Shown here: piece after piece, positions 36,501 through 48,097 of the stretch
Numbering within the stretch: position 1 is the first letter of the stretch
Layout: each line of letters begins with the position of its first letter
DNA from: Aphidius gifuensis
Lineage: Eukaryota; Arthropoda; Insecta; Hymenoptera; Braconidae
Reading direction: 5' to 3'
Assembly (NCBI RefSeq): GCF_014905175.1
Contig: NC_057790.1
Coordinates: forward strand, 19,928,469-19,992,468
Length of the DNA stretch: 64,000 nt
The notes under the pieces: generated by a model
What the model was told of the DNA's origin: nothing
Database searches by the model: none
The model's input: the letters and a program-made list of their open reading frames with translations, nothing else
Program-made: the position numbers and the translations under genes

Positions 36501-38945
36501 TTCTTCTATATTATAATTCCCTAATTAATTTTAAATTTTTATTTTTTTATTTTGAAAAAAATATGCTATTTTAACAGGAACATAGAACTAGCAAGGAGGT
36601 ATTTCATATAATTTATAACTTACTCCCTCTATGTTATAATTCCCTAATTAATTTGTTATTTATATTTTTTTTTTTTTTTAAAAATATGCTATTTTAACAG
36701 GAACATAGAACTAGCAAAGAGGTATTTCATATAATTTATAAGAGTTACTACTCTATATTATAATTCCCTAATTAATTTCAAATTTTTATTTTTTTTTTTT
36801 TAAAAAAATATGCTATTTTAACAGGAACATAGAACTAGCAAGGAGGTATTTCATATAATTTATGATTTACTTCTTCTATATTATAATTCCCTAATTAATT
36901 TTAAATTTTTATTTTTTTATTTTGAAAAAAATATGCTATTTTAACAGGAACATAGAACTAGCAAAGAGGTATTTCATATATTTTAGGGCCTACTTCTTCT
37001 ATGTTATAATTCCCTAATTAATTTGTTATTTATATTTTTTTTTTTTTTTAAAAATATGCTATTTTAACAGGAACATAGAACTAGCAAAGAGGTATTTCAT
37101 ATAATTTATAAATTACTTCTCCTATATTATAATTATGCTATTTTAACAGGAACATAGAACTAGCAAGGAGGTATTTCATATAATTTATAACTTACTCCTT
37201 CTATGTTATAATTCCCTAATTAATTTGTTATTTTTATTTTTTTCTTTGAAAATAATATGCTTTTTTAACAGGAACATAGAACTAGCAAGGAGGTATTCCA
37301 TATAATTTATAACTTACTTCTTCTATATTATAATTCCCTAATTAATTTCAAATTTTTTATTTTGTTTTTTTGAAAATAATATGCTATTTCAACAGGAACA
37401 TAGAACTAGCAAGGAGGTATTTCATATAATTTATGATTTACTTCTTCTATGTTATAATTCCCTAATTAATTTGTTATTTACATTTTTTTTTTTTTTAAAA
37501 AATATGCTATTTTAACAGGAACATAGAACTAGCGAAAAGGTATTTCATATATTTTAGGGCCTACTTCTTCTATGTTATAATTTTCTAATTAATTTCAAAT
37601 TTTTATTTTTTTTTTTTTAAAAAAATATGCTATTTTAACAGGAACATAGAACTAGCAAAGAGGTATTTCATATAATTTATAAATTACTTCTCCTATATTA
37701 TAATTCCCTAATTAATTTCAAATTTTTATTTTTTTTTTTTTAAAAAAATATGCTATTTTAACAGGAACATAGAACTAGCAAGGAGGTATTTCATATAATT
37801 TATGATTTACTTCTTCTATATTATAATTCCCTAATTAATTTTAAATTTTTATTTTTTTATTTTGAAAAAAATATGCTATTTTAACAGGAACATAGAACTA
37901 GCAAGGAGGTATTTCATATAATTTATAACTTACTCCTTCTATGTTATAATTCCCTAATTAATTTGTTATTTTTATTTTTTTTTTTTTGAAAAAAATATGC
38001 TTTTTTAACAGGAACATAGAACTAGCAAGGAGGTATTTCATATAATTTATAACTTACTTCTTCTATATTATAATTCCCTAATTAATTTGAAATTTTTATT
38101 TTTTTTTTTTGAAAATAATATGCTATTTTAACAGGAACATAGAACTAGCAAGGAGGTATTTCATATAATTTATAACTTACTCCCTCTATGTTATAATTCC
38201 CTAATTAATTTGTTATTTATATTTTTTTTTTTTGAAAAAAAATATGCTATTTTAACAGGAACATAGAACTCGCAAGGAGGTATTTGATATAATTTATAAT
38301 TTACTTCTTCTATATTATAATTCCCTAATTAATTTCAAATTTTTTATTTTGTTTTTTTGAAAATAATATGCTATTTCAACAGGAACATAGAACTCGCAAG
38401 GAGGTATTTGATAGAATTTATAATTTACTTCTTCTATATTATAATTCCCTAATTAATTTGAAATTTTTATTTTTTTTTTTTTAAAAAAATATGCTATTTT
38501 AACAGGAACATAGAACTAGCAAGGAGGTATTTCATATAATTTATGATTTACTTCTTCTATATTATAATTCCCTAATTAATTTTAAATTTTTATTTTTTTA
38601 TTTTGAAAAAAATATGCTATTTTAACAGGAACATAGAACTAGCAAGGAGGTATTTCATATAATTTATAACTTACTCCTTCTATGTTATAATTCCCTAATT
38701 AATTTGTTATTTGTATTTTTTTTTTTTTAAAAAAATATGCTGTTTTAACAGGAATATAGAACTAACAAAGAGGTATTTCATATATTTTAGGGCCTACTTC
38801 TTCTATGTTATAATTCCCTAATTAATTTGAAATTTTTTTTTTTTTTTTTTTGAAAAAAATATGCTATTTTAACAGGAACATAGAACTAGCAAAGACGTAT
38901 TTTATATATTTTAGAGTTTACTCCTTCTATGTTATAATTCCCGAA
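33587..38945. repeat. Tandem array of ~44 copies of a 123-bp unit with splice-site-like signals
   Basis: By eye I count 43 near-identical units whose AACAG|GAACATAG points fall from 33711 to 38876, plus one strongly diverged unit at 33587. Spacing is very regular at 123 bp (13 units between 35102 and 36701 span 1599 bp), with a few deletions (34021-34080, 37141). Length varies mainly in a T tract. In plus-strand order each unit reads: AACAG, a 21-nt block ending AAGGAG or AAAGAG, GTATTTCATATA, a variable middle, TATAATTCCCTAATTAATTT, a T-rich tract, and ATATGCTATTTTAACAG. Middle-segment subtypes recur in blocks (for example the same subtype pair at 36332/36455, 36701/36825 and 37642/37765), showing higher-order segmental duplication. 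All but two units (34506, 34870) keep the 21-nt block flanked by AG and GT. It is a satellite by structure; the exon-like organisation is discussed in the findings. Confidence 0.97.
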
Positions 38946-39622
38946 TGAAATCTCACTTCTTTTTGTCCTGATCTGCTCCCTATTTAATATTTTTGCTGAA
39001 AGTAATAAGTAGGAAAAATAATTAAAACCCTTAATTAAAACGAGTTATTTGGTGTTTAATAATAACATCAAAATCATAAAAATACTACAATTTATTTACA
39101 ATAAAATTAATAATCATCACTTGATTAATTATTAAAATAAGGAACACAAACTATATCATATCAATTATTATGCATGGAAATAAAATCTTCTGATTTTAAT
39201 TGTGCTAACAAAATTCTATCGAACACATTTACAATATAAACTTATTACTTATTGCATATCTCTTTAAATTCACTTTAAAAAAATTAAAAATAAAAAAAAA
39301 TAATAATAAATTTATTGAATTTAATTCTTCCCTACATTTGACAATTAATATTTACTGATATATAAATATTTCAATTAATTATGACTCATTATTTGTGCAT
39401 TTGTTCATATCTTCGAAGAAAAATTGAATTCAATTATAAACAAATATCTAATTCAAATTCATTATGCGTATAATAACTTATAAATTAATTCTATACATTT
39501 TTTTTCTTTCTTTTCTTTTTTACACATGATCATAATAGATCCACAAAAAAACAAAATCAATAATATTAATTACACAATACTTTAATTGTTAATTTTAATT
39601 AATTAATTTTTTTTTGAATTAT
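38946..39622. other. Spacer between the array and the SLC6 gene 3' end
   Basis: AT-rich with no ORF. It includes the expected 3'UTR and flank of the minus-strand SLC6 transporter (stop at 39623). No terminal exon for a putative plus-strand array transcript could be recognised. Confidence 0.45.
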
Positions 39623-42600
39623 TTATATCACATATTGATCAATTTCAACAGTCTTTTTGTCATCGTCATCGTCTCTATCGTCATTACTTTGCTCATTGAC
39701 TAGTTCTGAATTTTTATCAATGACCAATGAGTCTTGATTAATTGGTGCTGCAGCACAAACTAAATTTTCAACAGATGCTGCTGTTGTTGGTACATTATGA
39801 ATTGAATTTCTAATTGTTTGTTGTTTTCTTGATGTACCACGTCTCATACTACTTCTTAATAAATTAGCAACATCAGCTGCAGTTAAAGTTGATGTACCAT
39901 TTGTCATGTACCTTCTATTTCTATCAATTGTTGAATGTGTACGTTCAATGGTACATCTATCAAGTGTATTTATTCTAGTCATTCTGTCAATTGTATTTGG
40001 TCTATGTCGTTCACCAAAACTTGTTACGTTTGTCATTGTACCAGTATCAATAACATCTGGTCGTAATTGTTGTAATTGTAATTGTTGTTGTGGTTGTTGC
40101 TGTTGTAATTGATCAATTGTGTTTATTGATATGTCATGTGATAAAACACTTTGATTCATTTCAACAAGTACTGTTGCATAATCTGGCGGTGGTGGTGGTG
40201 GAGGTGGTGATGATGGTGGTGGTGGTTGTAGCGCTGGTCGTGTACGTGGTAATACACTACTACTTTCACCAAGTACATTTGCTATTCTACGTACACTACG
40301 ACGAAAACTTTGTCTTAACATTTTAGCAATTCTTGCACCAGTTGCTGTTGTATAACTTGGTGGTGGTGTATATTTTGGTGGTGGATCTTCAAATGGTATA
40401 TCTGTTGTTGGTAAAATTCCATTACCATGAATACTTGTACTTGTTGGATTGCCATATCGAGCTGTACCATGACGTGTTTCTTCACTATCCAAATTTGGTC
40501 GATACAACATTTGTATACGCTGAAACAATTTTTTTAACATTATTATTTTATTTATTTTATATTTTATTATATAAATTATTTTTAAGTTTTAAATATTTAT
40601 TGATTTTAATTTAACTTTTTTTCTTTCTTTTAACAAAACTTACATTTGCATTGCATTGTTCACAATAAGTACAATTTACCTCCATTTGTTCATTCTTATG
40701 TTTGCATGATAAATAAAAATTTTTCATGTCTTATTTATTTTTTAAATTTTACTTAATAAAACTATTTATTTAATAAATTAAAACGATAAATTTACTCACA
40801 TCAAATATATCAGGTGGTCCATTATTAAGATAACGACAAGTTTGAATAATTGCAACAGCTGGTATTAATAATATTGGAACAAGTTGTATTGCTGCACCTA
40901 ATTGTCTTGCCCATACTGCCCAATATTCACCTCTTGTTTTTTTATAAACATATAAATCACGAAAACCACCAAATTTAAATAACGTACAACCCAATACCTA
41001 TTGAAAAAATTAAAATTTATAAATTATAAAATAAAATAATAACAATATTTATATATAAAATTAATTAATCTACTTACAACAAGTGTTATTGGCATAATAA
41101 CATTCCATGTAAATGATAATAATGGTCCAGCCCAATTTTTAAGACATCCACTATTTGGTGGAAATAATTCAGATACAACAGTATCACCAGTATGTGGTCT
41201 ACCTCGTACAACAAATACAGCACCAACTTGTACTAAATATAACATCATTATCCACCAACCACCTCCAATTGTATAATCTAAATAATATACTACGTAAATA
41301 CCACACTGAAACAAATAAAAAAATAAATAGATAAAACTACCATTCAATATATAAAATCAATAAAATACTTTACATATAATAAATTAAAATTACCTATAAT
41401 AAAATTAATAATAAAAATTAAAATTAAAAATAAATATAATACTAATAAAATTTTGAATTTAAAGAATAAGAGATGAAGATGAACAACTACTACGAAGTTC
41501 AGTAACTTGTATATCAAAAAATATAATATTATTTTTAGTAAAACCATCATAACGTGTTATATTTGTATGTGGTATAAACATATCAATTGTTGAATCATAA
41601 TCAATTGAATTATTATTTATATTATTAATTTTAGCTTTTGTTTTAATAATTTTTTTAATATTATTTGCTGGATTATCTTGATCACGTAGTGTAACAGTTG
41701 CACGTAAAATACATGGCCAATCTAATAATGGATCCCATGGTCCATCAATGACTTTTAAACAACCAATAATATTACGATCTTTCCATCTATCTCTACCATT
41801 TAAATATAATTCCATTTGTAATGCATAACCATATTCTTTATTATAAAAAATTGGACTTAATAATGCTTCATTTGTTTCTTTAGATATTGTCATTTTTTCT
41901 TTATATCTATCAATACGCCATATTAATCTTCCATTTATTGATGATATATTATTCATTATAAATTCACCACAATTACATTTTATTAAATTATTATTATTTA
42001 ATGTTGCATTATTTTTCATGATAAATTCTTCAAGACATTTAATCATTTCTTTCATTTGTCCTTTTATTATTTTTGTTTTTTTTTCTTGTTTAATAATTAT
42101 TTCAGAATTTTTTTTTAATTCATCAACAATAATATCAATTTTTTCTGATATTATATCATATTTATCATCAATTATATTTTGTTTTTTACAACGCATTTCA
42201 AGCTCAAGTTTAATATCATTTAATTGTATTTTATATTCATCAAATATATTATTATCATTGTTAAAAAAATTTTTTAATTCTTTTATATCATTTTCAAATT
42301 TATTTAATACAATATTTTGTTTATTTTTTTCATTTATTATTGAACCATGTATGACATCCATTCGATAAGCAACATTATCAAAACTATCACGTGTTTTAGT
42401 GTCCACGTCAACAATATTATCATCAATATATTTAAGTTGTTTATCATAATATAAAAAACGTTGACGTATTGCCTCTGAATCACCAAATATTGTTAATTTA
42501 ATATTTTTAGTAATACCATCAATTTCATCAATTTTTTTTAATGTTTTACATGAATTTTTTATCAATTCATTATGCTCATATTCATAATTTTTAATTGAAT

Positions 42601-45600
42601 TTTTAAGCATATCAAGCATTGATGTTACATAATCATGCCAATTATTTAAATCTTTATTTTCAATTGTATTATTATCGTTGATTAATTTTGTTGATGTTAA
42701 ATTATTTTCATCAAAACGTACACGTTTTAAACAAAAACGTTTATGAATTTTTAAACTTTTACGTGGCACATAAGCACCACATTTTTGTGGACATGATTCT
42801 AATACAGAACCACATAAACGTATATGTTCAATAAATTCATTTTCATTAAATGTATCACTACAAAAATAACATTCAACTGTTTTTAAATATTCTGATATAT
42901 TTATTTCACTTTTATTAGTCATTGTTGTAGCAACGACCTGCAAGATACTGTTTTATTCAAATATTATTCGTTTTTTTTTATTCTTCAATTTTTTTTTTTT
43001 GTTTGACGTTTATAACTTTATTTTTTTTTTTATTTCAATGTAACCAAGTATATTGATTATTCAAACTTTAAGATTTAAAGCAACGAGTTTGACGTTGTTT
43101 GCCACGCAAACTTGTCCTGTTCGTCACTGTCAATATATAACACAAAACTAAAAAAAATTTAATAAAATTTTACAGCACTTGTTGTTGGTGATGATGTTGA
43201 TGATGATAATGTATGTATACGTATTCATATACAACACACAATGATGCCCATAATCTGATTATATATTTATCAATGTGTGTTGGATACATACAAGGTGTAT
43301 AAAGATAAGATAATAAAATAAAAATAAATGTTAGAAGTTTTCACTCATGTATATGACTAATAAATCTCATTAAGGGTTTCACTGTTTTTTTTTTTTTCCT
43401 TTTTTATACATTTTTTTTTTTATCGAAAAAAATATATATTTATCTATGACTAATTTAAACGTTATCTAAATTTTATTATTATTTGTTTTTTTTTTTTTTT
43501 TCTTACCTCAGTTGCCATTGGTAGACCAAGAATACATCCACAAGTACAACTAAAAAATGTTATTGTTGTTTCCCATAATTTTATCATTTTAGTATTTATT
43601 GCCATTATTCCAGTTATCACACAATGCCATATTGCAAGCTATTAAAATAATAAAAATAATTATATTATAATGTTTTTGATTAAGTAAAATATAATTTTTC
43701 AAAATTAATATAAATTTTTAATCACCTGTTGAGCAATGCCAAATAATATAAGTGCTAAATAAAATATTACAGCATAAAATGGTGATATTGTTTCAGTTCC
43801 AAGAATAGATAATGTTGCTGGTACAAGTTCAGTTGATAAACGTAATGCTTGATAGCCAGATTCAACACTTGCATCAGCACCAGGACGTATTGCACGTTGT
43901 CCAATAATAAATGATGCATGTTTCATAAATCTTTCAGGTGTACCACCTTGTCCTGGTGGTGCTGGTTGATTAACTGATCTCATAAATACATAGCTTGACA
44001 TTTGTTCTAAAAAAATAAAACAATTAGTCAATTAATTAATAATAATTAAATAATTAAAATTAACATTTATTATATTATTATTTTACCAAATGAACTTGTT
44101 GTATATATGTAACCATGAATTCTTAATATTTGAACACATGCATTTGCTAAAAATGCAGCAAGTAAAAGAACAAGAAAAGTCAGTACTATCACAAGACTTG
44201 CATCACGTTGAAGAAGATATTTTTTTTTATTATGTGCAGCAATCTAAAATTATTTTTAATTATGTTTATTAGTTTTTTTTTTTAAATCAAAATTATTGTG
44301 TATTTTTTTTTTATTTATTTTTACCTGCATACTAGCAGCTCCAAGTAATCCCCATGTTAAAAAAACTTCTGATGATGCTGATACCCATGAATCTTTTGAT
44401 ATAAAAAATTCATGCCATTCAGTTGCTGGAAATAAATCTACTATTGGTTCTGTTGGTATTAAACTAACTATTTTTACACAAAATATTAAAATAAGTAATA
44501 TTGGAAATAGTGTAAAACCATAAATTACTTTTCCATATGATTTTAAACCTGGAAAAAAATAATAATAATAATTAATATATTGTTTTATAAATTAATAAAA
44601 CAATTATTAATAAATTTTAATACCTTTACTTAATGATACAAATACAATCATCCAAACAACAGCAAGATTAAATGCAACTTGAAATTTAATTGTAACAACA
44701 CCAGGATTTGTATCATTTAAATGATGTCGTTGTAAAACAACACCACTAAAATAATCTGGTACTGTTTCATGAAGTTTATAAGTTATTCCATTATTCATTG
44801 GTTTAAAATCATCTCTATATCCAATAAATGGTTCTGCCCAACGATATTTATCTTGTTTAGTGATAAATGAATCTCTATAAATATTTAAAAATAATTAATA
44901 ATATTCATATCATTTATTTACAATTATAAACAATTGAATTTTTAAATTACTAATTATTTACCTGAAGTAAACAAGCATCCAAGAAATTCCAATAATACTA
45001 TATATTCCAATGAAGGCATGTGCAACGAGTAGAGCAATACCAACTCCATGAAATATTGGTGAAATTTTCCACATATCAACTGCACCTGAATGTAAACGTT
45101 GACCAAGGCATATTTGTAATGTGAGCAGAGGAATCCCCAGTATTAATGACAATATTATAAATTGTACAATAAAATTTGCTGTAATAGAAAAAAAAAAAAA
45201 ATACAAATAAGTATAAATAAATAAAGTTCATCAAAACCATAAAGAGATCTGTTTATATATTTTTATATATAATTGTTTTTTTTTTTGCCATTTGTTTGTT
45301 GTATTGTAAACTTACCGCCAAAGTGAACGCTGAGTATTGCAAACCTACTGATGTTGAAAAGACCAAGTGTACAACCGAGACATGCCAAGGTCGGATTCAA
45401 GGGAAGTGGCCATCTGCCCAATGGATTGTTTTCATCATCCTCATCATCTTCATCATCATCATCCTCATCTTCTTCAGTTCTTTCATTTTCATGAGGAGTT
45501 GCTTCACGTCTTCTATCACAATTTCTGTAAATTAAAAAAAAATTATTAAATAATTATTTATATTATATTTTCTTATTATTGGTTTTATGAGAAAATATAG

Positions 45601-48057
45601 AAATTGAGTTAATTTTAAACAGTGGACACATGAGATCATCATGGTATTTGATTGGAATGTTACTTGGCAAGTTTATTTATTTATTTATTTATTTGTCAAT
45701 TTATTTATTTATTCTTGTTGTTCGTCAAAATATATAACCGGTCTTTTATCGTGTGTATACTTGACTTTGTTATTTATTTATTTTTATTAATTTTTTACTC
45801 AAACAACTATTTTTTTTTTTTTTTTTCTATTTTTTTAAATCTCTTGTTTTGTTGTAATAAAATATTTATTTATTTATTTTATTCTGTATTGAATTAATTA
45901 GAATTTCTTGATATAATAGTACTAATGAATCACACGTTTGATATTTTTTTTTAATCTATTTTCTTTCCAATCGTTATGGCTGGTTGAACTAATTTTTTTT
46001 TAACATTTATTTTATTCCCACGATCGATCAGAGACCTAGAGTAACCGTCTGCTGACCCACGGTATAAATTAGAATCGATACCACTTTGTGTCTCGACAAT
46101 GATATTCATTTATAAGGTATTTTAAAAATAACTTAATAATATATATATTTAAATTATTTTGGTGTCTTCTTATCATGAATTGACGATTTAAAAATACAAG
46201 TTTCGAAGTCAAATAAATTTTTTCACAAATGGACGTGACCAGTATCTTGAAGATAATTTAAATAAAAGTATATGAAACCCCATAATGATTTTAAAAAAAT
46301 AAATGAATATAAAACGAAACGTTAAAGATAAAGAAAGAGAATAGAGTAAAAAAGAAAAACGAGCAATAATATCAAAATTTTAAACACGTTTTTTTAAATT
46401 TTATTCAGTCATTTAGGTATATATATTTCTCTTCATTTCACCCTTCATTGACCCGAGGTATCATGCCACTTTAAAAAACATATTTATTTAATCATAAAAA
46501 AATATTATATATTTTTAAAAGTATTTTAATTACAAAAATAACTGTAACTCTTTTTTATTTAAAATAATATTAATAAATTAATAAATATGTTTGACAATGA
46601 AGAAGAAAATTATAATAAAAATTTTACAAGTGTCTTGGCAAGTTGAAAGATTGTTCTAAAAATAATTCAGCCACTCAATGGACACCAGTAAATCATACGC
46701 ATTTTAAACGTCGATTTATTTTAATGAAAATAAAAAATTTATAAATTAATCAATATTATTAATGCATAAATAATTTTATTAAATGTAATAATAAAAAATG
46801 TTTAATTATTTTGATAACTCTGCGAGTCAATGATGATATTGTCAACTTGTTTATTCACTTATTTATTTATTTATTATCAAGTTGACTTTTAAAACTACCC
46901 ACGATAATAATAATACTTTTAATAAATCCCCTATGAAGTGAGAAAATAAAAATAATTTAATCTCAATATTATTATTAATCTAATAAACTAATTTCAACAT
47001 TATTTTATTTATTTTTTTATTTATTTTTTTCATCATTGGTATCTCTAGCCTAGATAACTCGAGATAATAAAATTAGTAAATCTTGATGACACCTCAGGAA
47101 GTACGCTATTGCCTTTTAAAAATATCAGTTAAAAAATTATAAACAAGCCCACCTTATTGTCCACATTTTCCTCACTTATTTCCACCAAGAAAATTAAAAA
47201 AATTACAAACCAGGAAGTATTATAATTTATTATTTTTTTATTAAATAGAATAAAAATAAAAATTCATTCTTTGCAAAAAAGAAAAAAAAATAAAAATAAA
47301 AATAAATCAACACGTTTAATATGCAAATGTCATAATCACAATGTTAAAACATTTGTAATAATATATTTCGTGCCTGTATAATTTGCTTATCATCAATTAC
47401 CATGCATTTATTAATAAATGATATACACAAATTATTTAGTACCATCTCGATAGATGAGTTTGTGGTAAAAAAAAAAAAAATATAAAAATAAATTATTTGC
47501 AGTGTAATAAATTAAGTATTGTTTAATGAGACACAACGACAAGAAGAATACATTGCGTAAAGGTCGAGAATATTACCGAACGTCAATTATATCATTTACA
47601 TTTATTTAAAAAAAAAAAAAAAAAAATTTAAACAAATTACTTAAACAATAGAAGATGGGATAGTACTTTTAATTATGAGGAAATAAACTGAGTTCATTTT
47701 ACCTGTTATTTTTTTTATCACAACGATAAAAAAATATATAGCAAAAAAAAAAAAAAAAAAAATATAATTGTTTCTTTAATTCACCTTGTAAGATAGATAT
47801 ATAAAAAAAAAAAATTTTTTTTCAAATAGATTATAAACAGTAAAGTGAATAATAATAAATTTTTTATAGATACATCTATTATTTTTTTTTCTTTAAAAAT
47901 AAATAATTATTAAAAATATAATTAATCAATAATTTTAAATAATAAAAATAATTATTTTATATTATGAATTTACTGATTTATAAATTTTTTACCCAGGACG
48001 TGTGTGTCGTTGACTACAGTAAAAATAATTTCTGGATATTGTTATATCGTAGTTCAT
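39623..48057 (-). CDS. blot: SLC6-family transporter, bloated-tubules-like
   Basis: Multi-pass symporter-fold protein of the neurotransmitter:sodium symporter family. Twelve exons join in phase: 48057-47993, 45524-45316, 45178-44962, 44874-44624, 44548-44325, 44243-44087, 44006-43726, 43638-43507, 41305-41078, 40997-40800, 40694-40644 and 40519-39623, about 969 aa. TM1-TM3 are seen as LGCTLGLFNISRFAILSVHFG, IVQFIILSLILGIPLLTLQ and GVGIALLVAHAFIGIYSIIG; further helices run to about residue 650. The canonical TM1 motif GNVWRFPY is replaced, so classical Na/Cl coordination may be altered, as expected for an orphan SLC6. The 299-codon last exon is a cytosolic tail with polyproline, Gln-rich and Asp-rich stretches. 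Length and long tail match Drosophila bloated tubules (about 976 aa, epithelial; substrate unknown). The 51-nt exon 11 (CTYCEQCNAN) may be optional. A TRAF-like gene is nested in the 43507-41305 intron. Confidence 0.82.
41459..42922 (-). CDS. Intronless TRAF-like protein (zinc finger, coiled coil, MATH domain), nested gene
   Basis: Single-exon gene of 487 aa lying entirely within an intron of the SLC6 gene, same strand. Residues 18-64 hold two TRAF-type zinc-finger-like units (C18-C21-H33-C37 and C44-C48-H60-C64). About 90-320 is a long charged Asn/Lys/Glu-rich helical/coiled-coil region. About 330-487 is a TRAF-C/MATH domain (INGRLIWRIDRYKEKM, then SPIFYNKEYGYALQMELYLNG, and DPLLDWPCILRATVTLRDQ). 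There is no RING finger, so it should act as an adaptor rather than an E3 ligase. Canonical TRAFs link TNF-type receptors to JNK/NF-kB signalling; whether this one does is inference. An acceptor-like TCTTGCAG just upstream of the ATG suggests a 5'UTR intron. It most likely arose by retroposition. The ORF extends upstream from TTG, but the first ATG is at 42922. Confidence 0.82.
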   Translation of the reverse strand: MTNKSEINISEYLKTVECYFCSDTFNENEFIEHIRLCGSVLESCPQKCGAYVPRKSLKIHKRFCLKRVRFDENNLTSTKLINDNNTIENKDLNNWHDYVTSMLDMLKNSIKNYEYEHNELIKNSCKTLKKIDEIDGITKNIKLTIFGDSEAIRQRFLYYDKQLKYIDDNIVDVDTKTRDSFDNVAYRMDVIHGSIINEKNKQNIVLNKFENDIKELKNFFNNDNNIFDEYKIQLNDIKLELEMRCKKQNIIDDKYDIISEKIDIIVDELKKNSEIIIKQEKKTKIIKGQMKEMIKCLEEFIMKNNATLNNNNLIKCNCGEFIMNNISSINGRLIWRIDRYKEKMTISKETNEALLSPIFYNKEYGYALQMELYLNGRDRWKDRNIIGCLKVIDGPWDPLLDWPCILRATVTLRDQDNPANNIKKIIKTKAKINNINNNSIDYDSTIDMFIPHTNITRYDGFTKNNIIFFDIQVTELRSSCSSSSLIL

Positions 48058-48097
48058 TCTACACTTGTATACAACGTCAATGGCATTGAAAGTGCAT
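48054..48097 (-). promoter_or_regulatory. Two upstream ORFs in the SLC6 mRNA leader
   Basis: On the minus strand, ATG 48097 opens a six-codon uORF ending TGA at 48077. ATG 48086 opens a ten-codon uORF whose TGA (48056-48054) overlaps the proposed main ATG (48057) as ATGA. This arrangement could repress or couple initiation. It depends on the first-exon assignment. Confidence 0.4.

Noticed and set aside
33159..39622. A complete plus-strand microexon gene with start and terminal exons around the array
   Set aside because: No signal-peptide-like or other coding first exon was found between the ACBP stop and the array, and none after it. The array is therefore annotated as a repeat and the gene idea kept only as a finding.
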